A program made the translations under genes and the position numbers. Source: Seiridium cupressi (lineage: Eukaryota; Ascomycota; Sordariomycetes; Amphisphaeriales; Sporocadaceae). Taken from it: a DNA stretch of 64,000 bases. This document shows positions 9,436 through 21,739 of the stretch, one piece after another. The DNA is taken from assembly GCA_036674765.1 (NCBI GenBank), contig JARVKI010000105.1, positions 62,001-126,000 on the forward strand, read 5' to 3'. The notes below the pieces were generated by a model. It ran no database searches. It was not told where the DNA came from and was given only the letters and a program-made list of their open reading frames with translations. Numbering within the stretch: the first letter of the stretch is position 1; each line of letters opens with the position of its first letter.

Positions 9436-11811
9436 ATGATCAAAGAACAACTGAAACCGGCAGAACCGAGGACTATAGCCAAATACAGGCGAAATCGCAG
9501 ACTGCAGGCTTGCGAACCATGTCGTCAATCTAAACTTGCTTGCGATCACGGTGTTCCCTGTGGTAGATGCGTCAGGAGGCTCCGAGTGGACAGCTGTTTT
9601 TATCACCCTAACCCCCTTACAAAGGTCAGTACTTGTGGTGTTCACTGAAGGGCTTCACCTACGTATCATCGTATTGCTAGCTGTATAGCCAAATTGTGCG
9701 GAAGTTTGGTTAGTTCTCACTGTGACTATACTAATATCCGCGATTAGGTTAATAAAGTAACATCAACAAGATTGCCGACGACCGAAGCAGCTGCACCAGA
9801 CTCTTCGGACCCGTCTAGAGCTGTTGATCATTCAAACTCCCAACAAGTTTTACTGCTACCGCTGGAAACTTGTCCCAATGAAAGATCTACAGTGTTCTTG
9901 GTCCCTAGAAGTACGACTGAGGCGACAGCGTACCAATCATCCTCGGCACTGCCTTCTGACTCTCATGGTGAAGAAACCAAAACGGGTACTGGATTTGTGG
10001 GCATCACTTCTTATTCTGCGTGCATCACGGAGAATTTGGATGAGTTGGGCGTACCACTCGTGAACATGAAGCCTACCGACCGTTCATATGCAAATGTATC
10101 GGCTGATCACATTGTCAAGGGATGCCAGGTGCTCACACTTCTAGAAAACAAAAAGCTCATAGACCATTGCATAGCTCTGTCTTTTGAGTCCCTAGATGGC
10201 CCATATAGAATCATCAGCAAACCCATCATGGAAGAGTGGTTGTCACAATTATGGCTTTGCCATACCGATACTCTCGAGGGGCACAGCAGAAAGAAGAGAC
10301 AGCAGCTCTGTCGACTGCTCTTCTCAAACACGCGGGTGCCACCACGAATTGGCCGGACCACTACACCATCGCAATGGGTAGAAACAATGGCAGGGATGAA
10401 GATAAGATGGGGATGCGTTGGTATGATTATTGCCTATCTTGGACAATTCGTCCTAAACACTAAAGAATCCGATCTATTCTTTCGTGGGTTTGGTGTTGAC
10501 CGCGAGACGCTTCTCAACCAAATATATGATGGAACAGAGCTTTGTCTTAGTTTCTGTCGCGAATGCAATGCCATAGATGATATGTTCGTATGGCTGCTGC
10601 AAGAAGCTCATATACTGGCCTCGGAAATCAAAGGTATATGTCACTACGAATCGTACCGGATTGTCGGCGAACTCGTTGGAGCTTCTATCGCTATGGGCCT
10701 CCACGAAAAGATCGAGACCGATGCACGAACTCCATTCTTCCTCGCCGAACTTCGCAAGCGGTTCCGAGCTACAGTCTACATGGACGAGATTAACCGAGCC
10801 GCATTCTTAGGTCGCCCGCCGCGGCTGTCGTATCGGCACTGGAACCTAGACCCGCCACTGGATTTAGCAGATCCGCTGGTTCTGGCGGTACCAGAGCAGC
10901 TTGCATTCACAGAAGCTGGCTTAGATCCTAGTTGGAACAGTTGGAACAACACGCCTGAAGGGACACGATATTTCTCCTTGCTTAGTTCGCAATTAGACTT
11001 GGCAATGAGAAGAGAAGAAATAATGGACTTAGCGTTAGGCAGGTATGGCCGTGAAGAAATGGTTTGCCGTGCAGACGTTATCCAGCAGAAAATCGACGAG
11101 CTCATTGCATCTCTGCCAGAGTCAACAACGAGCTCGGGAACCAAACAGGTCACTGCAATCTCAGCGAAGAAGTTGGACACTCTCTTCGATGAGATGATCT
11201 ATCAAAGTTGCCACACAAGTAAGTTACTCTTACAGCGTGTGCTGATTCGCAGAGCTGGCATTGGCCCTGCTGGTTTGGTTCAGGCTGCACAAACGACGTT
11301 ACGAATGTTCGTGACTGCGAGGCAGTACCAGGATCTGAAGCCGGCAGTTGCCGCTCAATACATGAACTTCTTCGCTCTCCATGGTGTGCGAAGCGCTGTA
11401 ATTCTGGCCATCGAACTCCTGAAACAGGAGCAGCTACCGGTATATCCCACGGAGCCGCTGTTGCCTCGAAGCCATACCATTCAAGACTTGTCAGTCCTTG
11501 TAGCAAAATTTAGTAGTTTTGATCCAACACTTGGCTTGGCTCCGCTCTACACGCAAGGGCGTGAAGTCATATCACGAATACTCGACAAGATTTTGAGCCC
11601 GTCACTTCCCGCAACCGAGAACCAACCCTCGAACGCTCCTAGACAAGAGCCAAACAGGGGTTTCAAAAATACGACCGCGGGCAAATTTATTCCTAATACC
11701 TTTCTGGGAATGGATGAGTTTGCACTGGATTTCGACATCCCTTATTTTGGATCTGATAGGGAACTTGGAGAGTGGCTGGAAAACATGAGTTGGGAGCAGC
11801 CGACGTCTTGA
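9436..11811 (+). CDS. Zn2Cys6 fungal transcription factor
   Basis: Two exons, 9436-9624 and 9748-11811, are separated by a 123-bp intron with a CTAAT branch-like site near 9731 and phase 0 at both ends. Product about 750 residues. Exon 1 holds a basic N-terminus and the binuclear zinc cluster C-x2-C-x6-C-x5-C-x2-C-x7-C (from C-E-P-C-R-Q-S-K). Exon 2 carries the middle homology region; around residues 355-420 it has the pattern E-L-V-G-A-S-I-A-M-G-L-H, then a stretch resembling the R-R-x-x-W-x-x-F-x-x-D core. The C-terminus is acidic and aromatic, as in activation domains. It would act in the nucleus. Its place next to the hydrolase, ketosynthase stub and amidohydrolase fits a pathway regulator, possibly left without its core enzyme. 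Start chosen for A at -3 and conservation of the basic lead-in. Confidence 0.88.
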
Positions 11812-12816
11812 GGACCACAGCGTCTGGCGTGTGATTAATGAAATTAATGATACGATGTGTCGTGGCTATTGAATCTCGAAGTGTTTCGAATCTTGGTCTC
11901 GCACTTTCACTCCAACTCATCAACTCAAACTTGCGTGCCACCTTTAATCGACTAAAGATTTGAACATAAATATCTACAAAAATATACACCATGTAGGTTG
12001 TAAGGACTTTTTTTGCCACAGCTATGTTTAGATATTCCTTGACTGGGTGACGTCACATCAAAGATATCCCAGATGACATGATGCTTCAAAGCGGCAAGCA
12101 AAGGGAACGGTATAGACTTGATTGTAAACGAAGCAATTCTGCATTGGAACACAGTTACCAATAGCTGGTTTGGAATCCTGGTTCCAATGTTCCTCATCAA
12201 CTGCAGTAAAACACAAACCATACATCAGTAAGGGAAACACGTAATCATGAAAAAGACTGTCCCGGATTGTTCGAGCAATAGTGACAACTGCCCATCTGTT
12301 TGTGCAACATAGTTTGTATACCTCAGAACCAAGCATTCTTTGGTTGTGCATTGCAAGCTGCGCTTACCATTTTCTTCCTCTATAATAGCAGATGAGAACG
12401 ATCAAGTTGCTTGAACATCACATTCCAGTACCAGCATATAGTGATCTTCTGTGTGCCGCTCTCTCACTCTCCTAGTGCAAATATCTTTGCCTCCAGTGAG
12501 ACTCATAAACCCACTATTCAACAACTAACTACCCCACGAATAACTCCCACCTTGTTGAAGAACTCGCTACATAGGAGGAGCTTCGTGCCTGCCATCCAAA
12601 GCTCGGAGGCGCTATGACCATGGATCTCTGATTCAGAATTTACTATTGCAGAGGTGGGGTCTCAATCCTATAAAGTAACTTCCAGTTCACCCGCAATCCC
12701 CCATCTACAACAACTCCACTCAGCTTCCTGACCAGCAAAATAGGTTCGATCTCCTCACTACCACAATCGTCGACAACAAGAACCAATTCACAATCGTTAA
12801 CACCAAGAACCAACCC
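11812..12816. other. Spacer, no gene seen
   Basis: Roughly 1 kb with short unsupported frames on both strands. No domain, no splice-consistent gene and no RNA gene recognised. Confidence 0.45.
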
Positions 12817-12906
12817 ACAATAGACACCAGCAACCAACCTACCACAGTCACCAGCAACCAACCTACCACAGTCACCAGCAACCAACCTACCACAGTCACC
12901 AACATT
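12817..12906 (+). repeat. 24-bp tandem repeat in the leader of the next gene
   Basis: Three near-perfect copies of the unit CACCAGCAACCAACCTACCACAGT fill about 12830-12902, with a degenerate copy before them. The array ends about 55 bp ahead of the start codon at 12958, so it lies in promoter or 5' leader DNA. On the minus strand it reads as an eight-residue peptide repeat, which is only a consequence of the period. There are no spacers, so it is a minisatellite and not a CRISPR array. Confidence 0.85.
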
Positions 12907-12957
12907 CATCAGCGTAAGACGTTTAAACTCATCGGCGATCTCATAAACAACCCCACC

Positions 12958-14550
12958 ATGAACTTTAACAATCGAAAGCGCAAGACTGCGAATGTTGTCG
13001 ACGACAGTGACGACTCTCTCGAGCTAGTCAAAATCGTGGACAAAAAACCCCTTTATACTCCCCACTTCACCCAAACCTCAAACATCCCTGTCGGCGTCGA
13101 CAAGAAGCCGAAGCTCGAGCTCAAAGAGTCCTTGGGACAAATACCAGAGTTCAAGCCACTGAAGCCAGTCGATGGTCTCTTAAAGCGGTTCACTGGCAGA
13201 GATGGCGCGATCAATGAGATCAGAAGCATTGCTGAAAGCAGCAACGAAGCAGTGGCAACTCTGAGAACACAAAATGAAGAGTGGAAGGAAGCAGTCGCCG
13301 TCCGATGTGAGTCATTGGTTGGTGCGCACAACAACCGTCTCGAAGCCGTCGAGCGCAGTGCCCAGCGCATGAAGGAGAAAACATACGACACAATTTCTGA
13401 ATGCAGAATGGAGATACAAGAATCAGAGCGTCGATGTCGTGCAGATATGGATACTCGATTGCGAGATTTTGGCCATCACCTAGCTGCATTTTTCTTGCAG
13501 AATCATACAAAAAACGACAACAGAGTGATGTCACAACCCATCACGCCATCTATGACTGACTTTGGCATGAGCAAGACAGCGGTGGCTCCCTCAACACGCG
13601 AGACCGAACCCGGCAACTTCCCACCACTACGCCGTACCATCACGAGTGATGGCAGCCATCTTCAGCCATCGTCTTCCACGGTTGTGACGACCGCCAACAC
13701 GGTCGACACTGACGCTGATCCGTTCTCGGAGTTGAACATTCCTCCTACTGCCTACGTCACACAAAGAAGACTGACAAGACGCGGCTACCAGGCCATGCTC
13801 CGAAACTTGGACTTCTCAAACTTCGCCATGCTTGAGGCCCTGTCCAATGCTGACAGCAAGAGTTCCCTCCGGGACTACAATCTATTTTGCGACATATCCC
13901 CTCACACGGTGTCGATCGATTATGTGATGAGAATAGGCGGCACGGCATACTCTATCATGAATAAAGCACCTAAAGTCGTCTACGAGCACCATCCACTTCT
14001 TCGGGACAAGGATCTTAGCCGCCTGCGAATATTTGAGCTGTCAATGTCTGATGAGCACCTGAACCGTGAGCAGACGATCCAGTTCGAAGAGTGGAAAGAG
14101 AAGCATCAGCCGCCTAAGTATGTCTACGAGCTTGGAGCTTTGTTCATACGACGTAAATTCAAGGGCAAGGACAAGGAAGATCTCATCGCAACATGCTACA
14201 ACGTAGTCATGGACGCGGTGAAGCCAGAGAAACCCATCTGGGCCATCGTCCGACCGGGGTGGGGTATCCTTGCTCCCAAGCCAGCTCGAAGGGGTCACAA
14301 GGACAGTCAGGTGGTGTTCGAAGAATTATACGGGGCTATGATGGCTTGCTTCGCGAAGGATATTGAAGATTTCTCCTTCACCTGGGGTCCGGATGCAAGT
14401 GCCTCTTACCCTCAGTGTCTCGCTGCGCAGGACACCGTGAAGGAGACTGCTTGCAAGCTTCCGGTCGAGCTGAAGGCCAAGGCAGCGGATTTGGAGGAAA
14501 TGGAGGGATTTATCACATCTGCACGACAGCAGGCTCCGAACAATTACTAA
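12958..14550 (+). CDS. Coiled-coil protein with unnamed C-terminal block (paralogue 1)
   Basis: An intronless 530-residue protein. The N-terminus is basic (R-K-R-K near residue 6) followed by an acidic patch. A charged helical stretch at about 75-170 looks like a coiled coil, and a Ser/Thr-rich linker spans about 185-255. The C-terminal half is globular; its clearest feature is K-Y-V-Y-E-L-G-x-L-F-I-R-R beginning at residue 387, followed by C-Y-N-V-V-M-D and P-I-W-A-I-V-R. The next gene on the same strand carries the same block (K-Y-V-W-E-I-G at its residue 301), so the two are paralogues. I do not recognise the family. No signal peptide or membrane segment; the basic start could be a nuclear signal. 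A 24-bp minisatellite lies just upstream. Confidence 0.8.
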   Translation: MNFNNRKRKTANVVDDSDDSLELVKIVDKKPLYTPHFTQTSNIPVGVDKKPKLELKESLGQIPEFKPLKPVDGLLKRFTGRDGAINEIRSIAESSNEAVATLRTQNEEWKEAVAVRCESLVGAHNNRLEAVERSAQRMKEKTYDTISECRMEIQESERRCRADMDTRLRDFGHHLAAFFLQNHTKNDNRVMSQPITPSMTDFGMSKTAVAPSTRETEPGNFPPLRRTITSDGSHLQPSSSTVVTTANTVDTDADPFSELNIPPTAYVTQRRLTRRGYQAMLRNLDFSNFAMLEALSNADSKSSLRDYNLFCDISPHTVSIDYVMRIGGTAYSIMNKAPKVVYEHHPLLRDKDLSRLRIFELSMSDEHLNREQTIQFEEWKEKHQPPKYVYELGALFIRRKFKGKDKEDLIATCYNVVMDAVKPEKPIWAIVRPGWGILAPKPARRGHKDSQVVFEELYGAMMACFAKDIEDFSFTWGPDASASYPQCLAAQDTVKETACKLPVELKAKAADLEEMEGFITSARQQAPNNY

Positions 14551-15203
14551 ATAGTCATGGACCTGTATATGAGCGTCGAGTTGCCATCCGTTTGATCTAG
14601 ACAGATGGTCGTTACAAGGCAGTTAGGCAAGGAAGTTGTCGTCGCATAACGGCAGGCTCAGGGTATATTTGGCTTGCGGATTTACCACCTTAACACATTG
14701 TATAACATAGCAACTAGGCGATGGCTGGGGTAATCTGAGATATTTCCTTTGAAGCGGCGTGAGATGAAGAATGAAACGCAAGTCCCGTTAACATGAAATG
14801 TTCTGTTGATTACCAGTAATGTCTGTGTCGGTGGGTGAGCTGCACGTCCGTTTGACGTTGCCATATGTGAGCCAATCAACTGTAGATAATCATGACTGCG
14901 GAAGACCGCAGCGGACAAAACGCGACTATTGTTGGACCGAAAGACAGTTGGAACAAACATAGAAAGTGTCGGCATAGCACGTCGTGCTCTGGAAACTAGC
15001 ACATAAGATCCCCGCATATGCTCAAGGAGCTCTTTCCTTGCACGTTTGCAGCTCAGCAGAAGTGGACCATCACCTGTTCATTCGGCCGGCTGCTTCGTTT
15101 TCTGTTTCTCACTGCTCAACCTCTTCTCGCAACTCATACGGTCAGATCAAGCTCGATCAAATTACGGCGGTACTTCCCTTCATCTTTCTGTTTTGGGGCC
15201 AAG
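14551..15203. other. Spacer between the two paralogues
   Basis: About 650 bp. The plus frame of paralogue 2 is open back to 15018, but the encoded residues look like leader sequence (low complexity, no conservation), and Met at 15204 has A at -3. No other feature seen. Confidence 0.5.
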
Positions 15204-16642
15204 ATGAGTCAAGTCCCCACGATACGAGAGGGAGAGCCACCCAGACTGGATTCGCCCACTGAGCAGGTGGATGAGTCTCCGACCCAAATCAGCTCCCGAA
15301 CCAGCTCCACTGGACCTCTCACGGCATCGACCAGGCACCTGTCTGGCGTCGCTACTCGCATGCGACCACACTCTGGCGTAATGGCGCCTACCATGGCAGC
15401 CGTGGAAAATCTTTCCAGCCGGATCGATGCCATCAGGAGCCAGCAACAGCAGCAGTCCCGTGACAGGCACCTGGCGCAGACAGACTTTGATGAATTGAGA
15501 AAAAGCATTGGAGCGGTTAATCAAGCATCCAACGCTTTGAAACGACGTATAGACACCCTCGAAGACTTGGATCAATCTCAGGATGTCAAAAGACTGCAAG
15601 CGGCGGTCTCGGAGCTCAAACAAGAGCTAGCAACCACCAAGAAGCATCAGCAACAATGGTCTCGTATGGCTGTACAGATCTCGCGGCTACTTAATCCATC
15701 CGTTGAGATGAATTCAGAGAACAGCAACAGTCCCAAGGAAAGTCAGATCTACGAGACACCCCAAACTGAGGAGATCGCTGGTGCCAAAACCGAGCTAATC
15801 CTGCTATTGCCGTTATTACACAAGATGGACTTTCGTGATCCCGATGATCGTCAGGCTTTGAAAAAAATCGAGGACTATGAGGTCACGCTGTCGCTGTTCC
15901 TTTCGGATGAGATGTGCGAAAACGAGCTTATAGCCTATTCTGTGCGTTGCAGAGGCCCCTTTGGTAATTACCTCGTCCCCGGCGACCGTAAGCATCCTGA
16001 CAAGGTGTCGACGTTCTGGTGCAGTCCAGAATGGGCTGATTTCCCCAGTACCATTGAACTTAGTGACCATCGGGAAGACGGCACCAATCTCACGCTGTTC
16101 CCCAAATACGTCTGGGAGATTGGTGAGATCTAGTGAGTATTTAATCGGAAAGAGGGGAATCCATATTAACAATAAACATTAGTGTTCGGCGAACGGTACG
16201 TGAAGCGAACCAGTGGACAGATCGATCAACAGGCTACCACTTGGTCATAGACGTTACTACTCCTGCGAAATCAGTGGTGAGTTGTAGTTTGATCTCCTAT
16301 CCGACTTGGACGAAAATCGCTGACTCCATATAGTGGATGGTCTACCGCTACGCTGAGCACGGCGACCACGGACGAATCGAGCGCAACGTCAAAAAGCTCA
16401 AAGACCCCTTCTGGCACCCTTTCGCCCCGATCACACAGGATTCCTTCGACGCAGCTCAGGTCTTTGCCAAGGTCAAGGACTGGCACGGCGAAGAGACGCC
16501 TGCCGGGCAATTTAAGAAGGCTGCCCAGCTGGTAAAGGCCACCGGACGCAACTTCCCGATGACCCCAACGTTCGTCCGGCCATTGAAGGAAGAGGTCAAG
16601 AAGGTGATCGAGAAGGGTTGGAATAGGGTTGAGAAACCGTAG
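15204..16642 (+). CDS. Coiled-coil protein with the same unnamed block (paralogue 2)
   Basis: Three exons, 15204-16132, 16183-16276 and 16334-16642, with GTGAGT donors at both introns and consistent phases, give 443 residues. The N-terminus is Ser/Thr/Pro-rich; a long coiled coil runs over about 65-160 (Q-Q-Q-Q-Q, then leucine heptads such as L-K-R-R-I-D-T-L-E). The block shared with the gene at 12958 starts at residue 301 (K-Y-V-W-E-I-G-E-I-Y-V-R-R) and continues across both introns with Y-H-L-V-I-D-V and V-W-M-V-Y-R. The C-terminal ~90 residues are basic and helical. Function unknown. Paralogue 1 has no introns in the equivalent block, so either it lost them or this copy gained them. Exon joins were chosen because they restore the shared motif. 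Confidence 0.8.
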
Positions 16643-18481
16643 TAGTGGTCACTTGATTTGAGGTCAATCAATATGGCAATGAAGGGCTCTGGCAAGAGTG
16701 TAACATTTATACCCCGGGGATACGTCTGCCGGAATGATTTTGATGCTTGTCCGACATGCTGGACGGGTAGGAGCGAGCGCCATGTGAGGGCTCAAAGTCA
16801 CACAAGCGTTCCTTTTTCATCGGTCAGAGACATGACAATCTACCCCTCCCACAGCTCGTGTTGGCTTGTCCAAGGTTTGTGGCGCCAGCCAAGTGCGGGG
16901 AAGAAGCCACCCAAAGCCATTCCGCTGAAAGTGCCGGTCAGCGGGGCCCCGGCCTTTCTATTCTGGAGTAACATTGAACTCCTTGAGTTGCGGATCATCC
17001 TGAGCGATTTGTGTAAAAGAATCGCGACAAGTTATGTCGTGCATGGGATCTCAAGTTGTATTCATCAGTTCAATGAAACAGTCGCATTCAAATTCCATTC
17101 GATTCCAACTGGGCGGGACCAGGGTTGCGTTTTAATATGGAAAGTCGCATGTCGCCCGACGCGACCGAGATTGGAGTCCAAGCTTAATTTTTCTATTTTG
17201 ATACTGATCGGCAATCGATGGGCCATGGCCATACAAGCAAGTACGGTACGTTGGTAGATTGGAAATGCCCAGGTACAAACCCCAAGGTACGTTACATTGG
17301 CAGTTTCTCCAAGCTTTCAGTCTTGATTTTCTCGCTGTATCCCTTGCTTACCTCCCTGAACTGCATGACTGTAAGACAGCTCTGTGTGTTAGTCATGTCG
17401 TCACAAATCGGCACAGCAATGAAAAGCCCCTGCCATTGCTACCCCACAATCAGCGGACCAACGCATGTTGAGCTGACTGATATTGCTGTCTGCCAACGAC
17501 TTCGCATGGGAAGCGTCGGGCTTACGGTCAAGTTTGAGGTTAATAGTCCGTATCTGTGACCAAGATGCGCCATGGTCTCGGCCAGCCACTCGGATCAGTC
17601 TAACATCTTGTCCCATCGGCCCTTCTCCACGACAAAAGACAAGAGCCCTGCCTACTCCAATTTCCCCGGAACCCTAAACCTAGTGACAACGGCTCGCGCT
17701 TCTAACAGCATCGACGACCTTGATGTACGCTCCAAAGCCATGCTAACGTGAGGCGCTAGCTGCGGCATGGACTCACTCTCTACTGGAATACCTACAGTAG
17801 ATCTAAGGTGAGATCTCTTCCGAGGATGGTCATCGAGGCCGATTTACCTTTTTTTCCGACAGCGAAGATGATCGTCAGGGAAAACTCTCGTGAACTGCGG
17901 ATTGGTCGGGTCGCCAACCACCAGTTGGAGTATGTGGAGTGGGCAGGGCGGAGAACCCTGTAAGTGCAGGAACATCTGCACGATGATGAGTGGGCTCTGC
18001 TAGCTATTGCCCCGGATTTTGGTAGAAACGATCAGCGGATAGCTCCGCTCCAAGTAAACATTTGCAGCATTTAATGACAGGCCAGCCTCTTCGCGGGCCT
18101 TGGTCCCTGGGCCAGATCGAACGTTCGTCGCATGTCCATCAATTACACAGACTCGATTACGCGCAGCTTGTGACCGTCGACCACAATTCACCAGCATGCG
18201 TTCCAACTGGCTGGTCGCCCTTGCGGCGACCTGCAGCTCAGCGCTCAGTGTGAACCCGGTAAGCATTCCTCGTAGACCACACCCAACGACCGCCCTGCGC
18301 CCGGAAGGGCGGAGTGGAACCGAGCTTCGTTGGACTGCTTCTGCTTGTTCACAGCCTTGAATTCCTGGCTCTTCGGACTGTCAAGGAGCAAAGTCACACG
18401 ATTTATCGCTTTTAACGGACTGCTGAGCTTTCTGGCGTCTTCTGTTTTCTATTTCCTGTTCGACCATAGTCGTTCCTGAAA
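16643..18481. other. Long spacer upstream of the beta-glucosidase
   Basis: About 1.8 kb. A 199-codon plus frame at 16658-17257 has no domain and an amino-acid make-up typical of random sequence, so it is not called. The last few hundred bases are presumably the beta-glucosidase promoter. No repeats or RNA genes recognised. Confidence 0.45.
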
Positions 18482-21145
18482 ATGCCATTCCAATCTCTAT
18501 TTGTCCTATTGCTTTTCGCAATCAGCTTTGCTATAGCTGACGATCTACAGCTCGAATCACGCGATGACCTTGCGACGTCGCCACCTGTATACCCTTCGCC
18601 GTGGATGAACGGACAGGCTATTGGCTGGGAAGAAGCGTACCAAAAGGCGAAGGATTTCGTTTCGCAGCTGACGCTAATGGAGAAGGTCAACCTGACTACT
18701 GGTGTAGGGTATGTAACCTCCTCCACCCAACGTCTCTTGTGGTTCTGACAATATTGCAGCTGGGAAGGCGAGCAATGTGTCGGAAACGTCGGGTCCATTC
18801 CACGACTCGGATTTCGCAGTCTATGCATGCAGGACTCGCCGCTTGGCGTGCGTTTTGGCGACTACGCCTCAGCCTTTCCCTCGGGTCAAACGATTGCGGC
18901 CTCCTTCGACAGAGACCTTATCTACCGCCGTGGCCAAGCCCTCGGCGCTGAACACAAGGGCAAGGGTGTAACGGTAGTCCTCGGCCCAGTTGCTGGCCCT
19001 ATTGGCCGCACGCCAGAGGGCGGTAGGAACTGGGAAGGCTTCTCACCCGATCCATGGCTGAGCGGCATTGCCATTGCTGAGACGACGAAGGGCATTCAAG
19101 ATGCTGGCGTGATCGCATGTGCCAAGCATTACATTGGCAACGAGCAGGAACATTTCCGTCAGGCCGGGACGACCGGCAACTACACCGTTTCGGAGGCGAT
19201 ATCTTCTAACATCGACGACAAGACGATGCATGAGCTGTACCTCTGGCCATTCGTGGACGTCGTAAGAGCCGGCGTTGGCTCCATTATGTGCAGTTACAAT
19301 CAAGTCAACAACTCTTACTCTTGTCAAAATTCGAAGTTGCTCAACGGACTTTTGAAAGGTGAACTTGGCTTCCAGGGGTTCGTAATGAGCGACTGGCAGG
19401 CTCAGCATACCGGTGTTGCAAGCGCCGTGGCTGGTTTGGATATGACAATGCCTGGCGACACAGCGTTCAATACCGGACTCAGCTTCTGGGGTACGAACCT
19501 GACGTTGGCCGTCATCAACGGAACTGTCCCCGAGTATCGTATCGATGATATGGCACTGCGAATCATGTCTGCCTTCTTCAAGGTCGGTTTAGAGTTGGAA
19601 CAACCACCGATCAATTTCGACAGTTGGACGACTGATACTTATGGCCCAATTCACTACGCCGCCAACGAAGGGTATCAGCAGATAAACTTCCACGTAGATG
19701 TTCAAGATGGTCATGGTGCACTCATCCGTGAAATCGGCGGGAAGTCTACAGTCTTACTCAAGAACACCGGTGTGCTGCCGCTCAGCAAACCCAAATTCCT
19801 TGCCGTCGTGGGAGAGGATGCCGGGCCGAATCCTCTAGGACCCAACGGATGTGCCGACCGTGGCTGCGACGAGGGAACACTGGCTATGGGTTGGGGTTCG
19901 GGAACTGCCCAGTTCCCCTACCTGATCACTCCGCTTGATGCGCTCAACATCCAAGCAGCCGATGATGGTACACGTATCGAAGCTGTTCTCAACAACTCGG
20001 CCTCTGATACAATCTTGAGTCTTGTTTCTCAAGCAGACGCGACTGCGATAGTCTTTGCAAACGCCGATTCAGGTGAGGGCTACATCACCGTCGATGATAA
20101 TGTTGGCGATCGCAAGAATTTGACCCTCTGGGGTAACGGTGATGAGATTATCAAGAATGTGTCGTCGGTCTGTAATAACACCATTGTCGTGATCCATTCT
20201 GTGGGACCAACAATCGTCACCGACTGGTACGACTCTCCAAACATCACTGCCATTCTCTGGGCCGGATTACCTGGCCAGGAAAGTGGTAGGTCTATTGTCG
20301 ATGTTTTGTACGGCAAAGTTAATCCCGCTGGAAGAACACCGTTCACTTGGGGAGCCAGTCGCGAAGACTACGGCTCTGACATTTTGTACGAGCCTAACAA
20401 CGGCGATGATGCGCCGCAACAAGACTTTACAGAGGGCGTCTTTATTGACTATCGCTCCTTCGACGCTAGGAACGCTACTCCCATCTTTGAGTTTGGCTTT
20501 GGACTGTCATACACTACCTTTGAGTATTCTGATCTCGTCGTGGAAAAGAGTTATCCCACAGAGTACACGCCAACCACCGGAGAAACGACTGAAGCCCCCG
20601 AGCTTGGAAATTTTTCGACCAACTTGGATGACTACTTGTTCCCCAGCGACGAGTTCCCCTATATCTGGCAGTACCTCTACCCTTACGTCAATACGTCTTC
20701 GTCCGCCCAAGAGGCTTCTCAAGATCCATTCTACGGGGAGACCGCTGAGGAGTTCCTACCTCCCGGTGCTATCGACAGTGATCCTCAGCCTCTTTACCCG
20801 GCCGGACCTGCTCTCAATGAGGAATCAGGTGGCAACAGTCAGCTTTGGGATGTGCTCTATACTATTACTGCTCAGATCACCAACACTGGCGACCTGGCCG
20901 GCGATGAGGTCCCCCAAGTCTACGTGTCATTGGGAGGTCCTGATGATCCACCCGTCGTCCTTCGTGGCTTTGACCGTATCTCCATTCAACCGGGCGAGAG
21001 TGTGCAGTTCAACGCCACTCTGGCCCGCCGTGATGTTAGCAATTGGGACACTGCGAGTCAGAACTGGGTCATTTCTGAATATCCTAAGACTGTCTACGTT
21101 GGGCCCAGCAGTCGCCAGTTGACACTGTCTGCTTCGTTGAATTAG
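18482..21145 (+). CDS. Secreted GH3 beta-glucosidase
   Basis: Two exons, 18482-18708 and 18760-21145 (51-bp intron, phase 2), encode 870 residues, the usual length of fungal Bgl1-type enzymes. A signal peptide covers about residues 1-20 (hydrophobic F-V-L-L-L-F-A core, ending A-I-A). The (alpha/beta)8 domain shows [13 protein letters not shown] and K-H-Y-I-G-N-E-Q-E. The nucleophile Asp lies in G-F-V-M-S-D-W (about Asp287). The second GH3 domain follows, and a C-terminal fibronectin-III-like domain ends the protein (P-Q-V-Y-V-S-L-G then V-L-R-G-F-D-R). It releases glucose from cellobiose and short beta-glucans outside the cell. Many N-x-S/T sites suggest glycosylation. Such genes are usually carbon-regulated, but I saw no certain regulator site. 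Coding sequence appears intact. Confidence 0.96.
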
Positions 21146-21739
21146 TCCATTGAAGGCTAAAGTATTCGGGCAAGATTGAAAGGGGTTTGCATGCATGCGG
21201 CAAGGCGTGGGAGGGAAGCTGCAGTATTCATTGTAAATATTAAATCTTAAAACTTAATGTCAATCCGTAATCCTTATGATCACAACACCAGGTCCTTCCT
21301 AGGTGGTTGTAAAGATGGTTCATGAGACGCTTTCCACTGAAGAGCACCTTGCAAAGATCAATGATATTTGCCCAGTTCCCCAATTGCGAACAGACAGCAT
21401 AAATAGTAAAGTGAATAGGAGGCGCGAACCACGAGGGGTGTTATACAAGGTCGTCTCCCTGTAGTTCTGACACAATTGGAGCAACATCCACCCACCTGAG
21501 CACCCTAAGATCGCAATGTTGTACATATCCCTCTTGTCTGGTACATATTCGTCTGAGGGGCGCCCACGGTTCTGTAGACAATAGGCCGCCGGGGTGATCT
21601 TTGCCACCGCCGGAACAGTGCAAATACACCGGAGTCATTCTGTGCGTCTTTTCCTGGCCGGAAGTGTTTTTACGCACCTACCCACAATGATTACAATATT
21701 CTTCTTCCTCATTAGCGAGTATATGTGCGACCTGTTTCA
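21146..21739. other. Spacer after the beta-glucosidase
   Basis: 3' flank of the GH3 gene, with an AATATTAAATCTTAAAACTTAA stretch near 21236 that may serve 3' processing. No gene seen. Confidence 0.4.

Noticed and set aside
12817..12906. Possible CRISPR-like array
   Set aside because: Units are directly adjacent with no spacers and the DNA is eukaryotic; it is a minisatellite.
15018..15203. Upstream extension of paralogue 2
   Set aside because: Residues before Met at 15204 look like untranslated leader, and the Met has a better start context.
16658..17257. 199-codon plus frame
   Set aside because: Random-like composition, no domain, no splice support.
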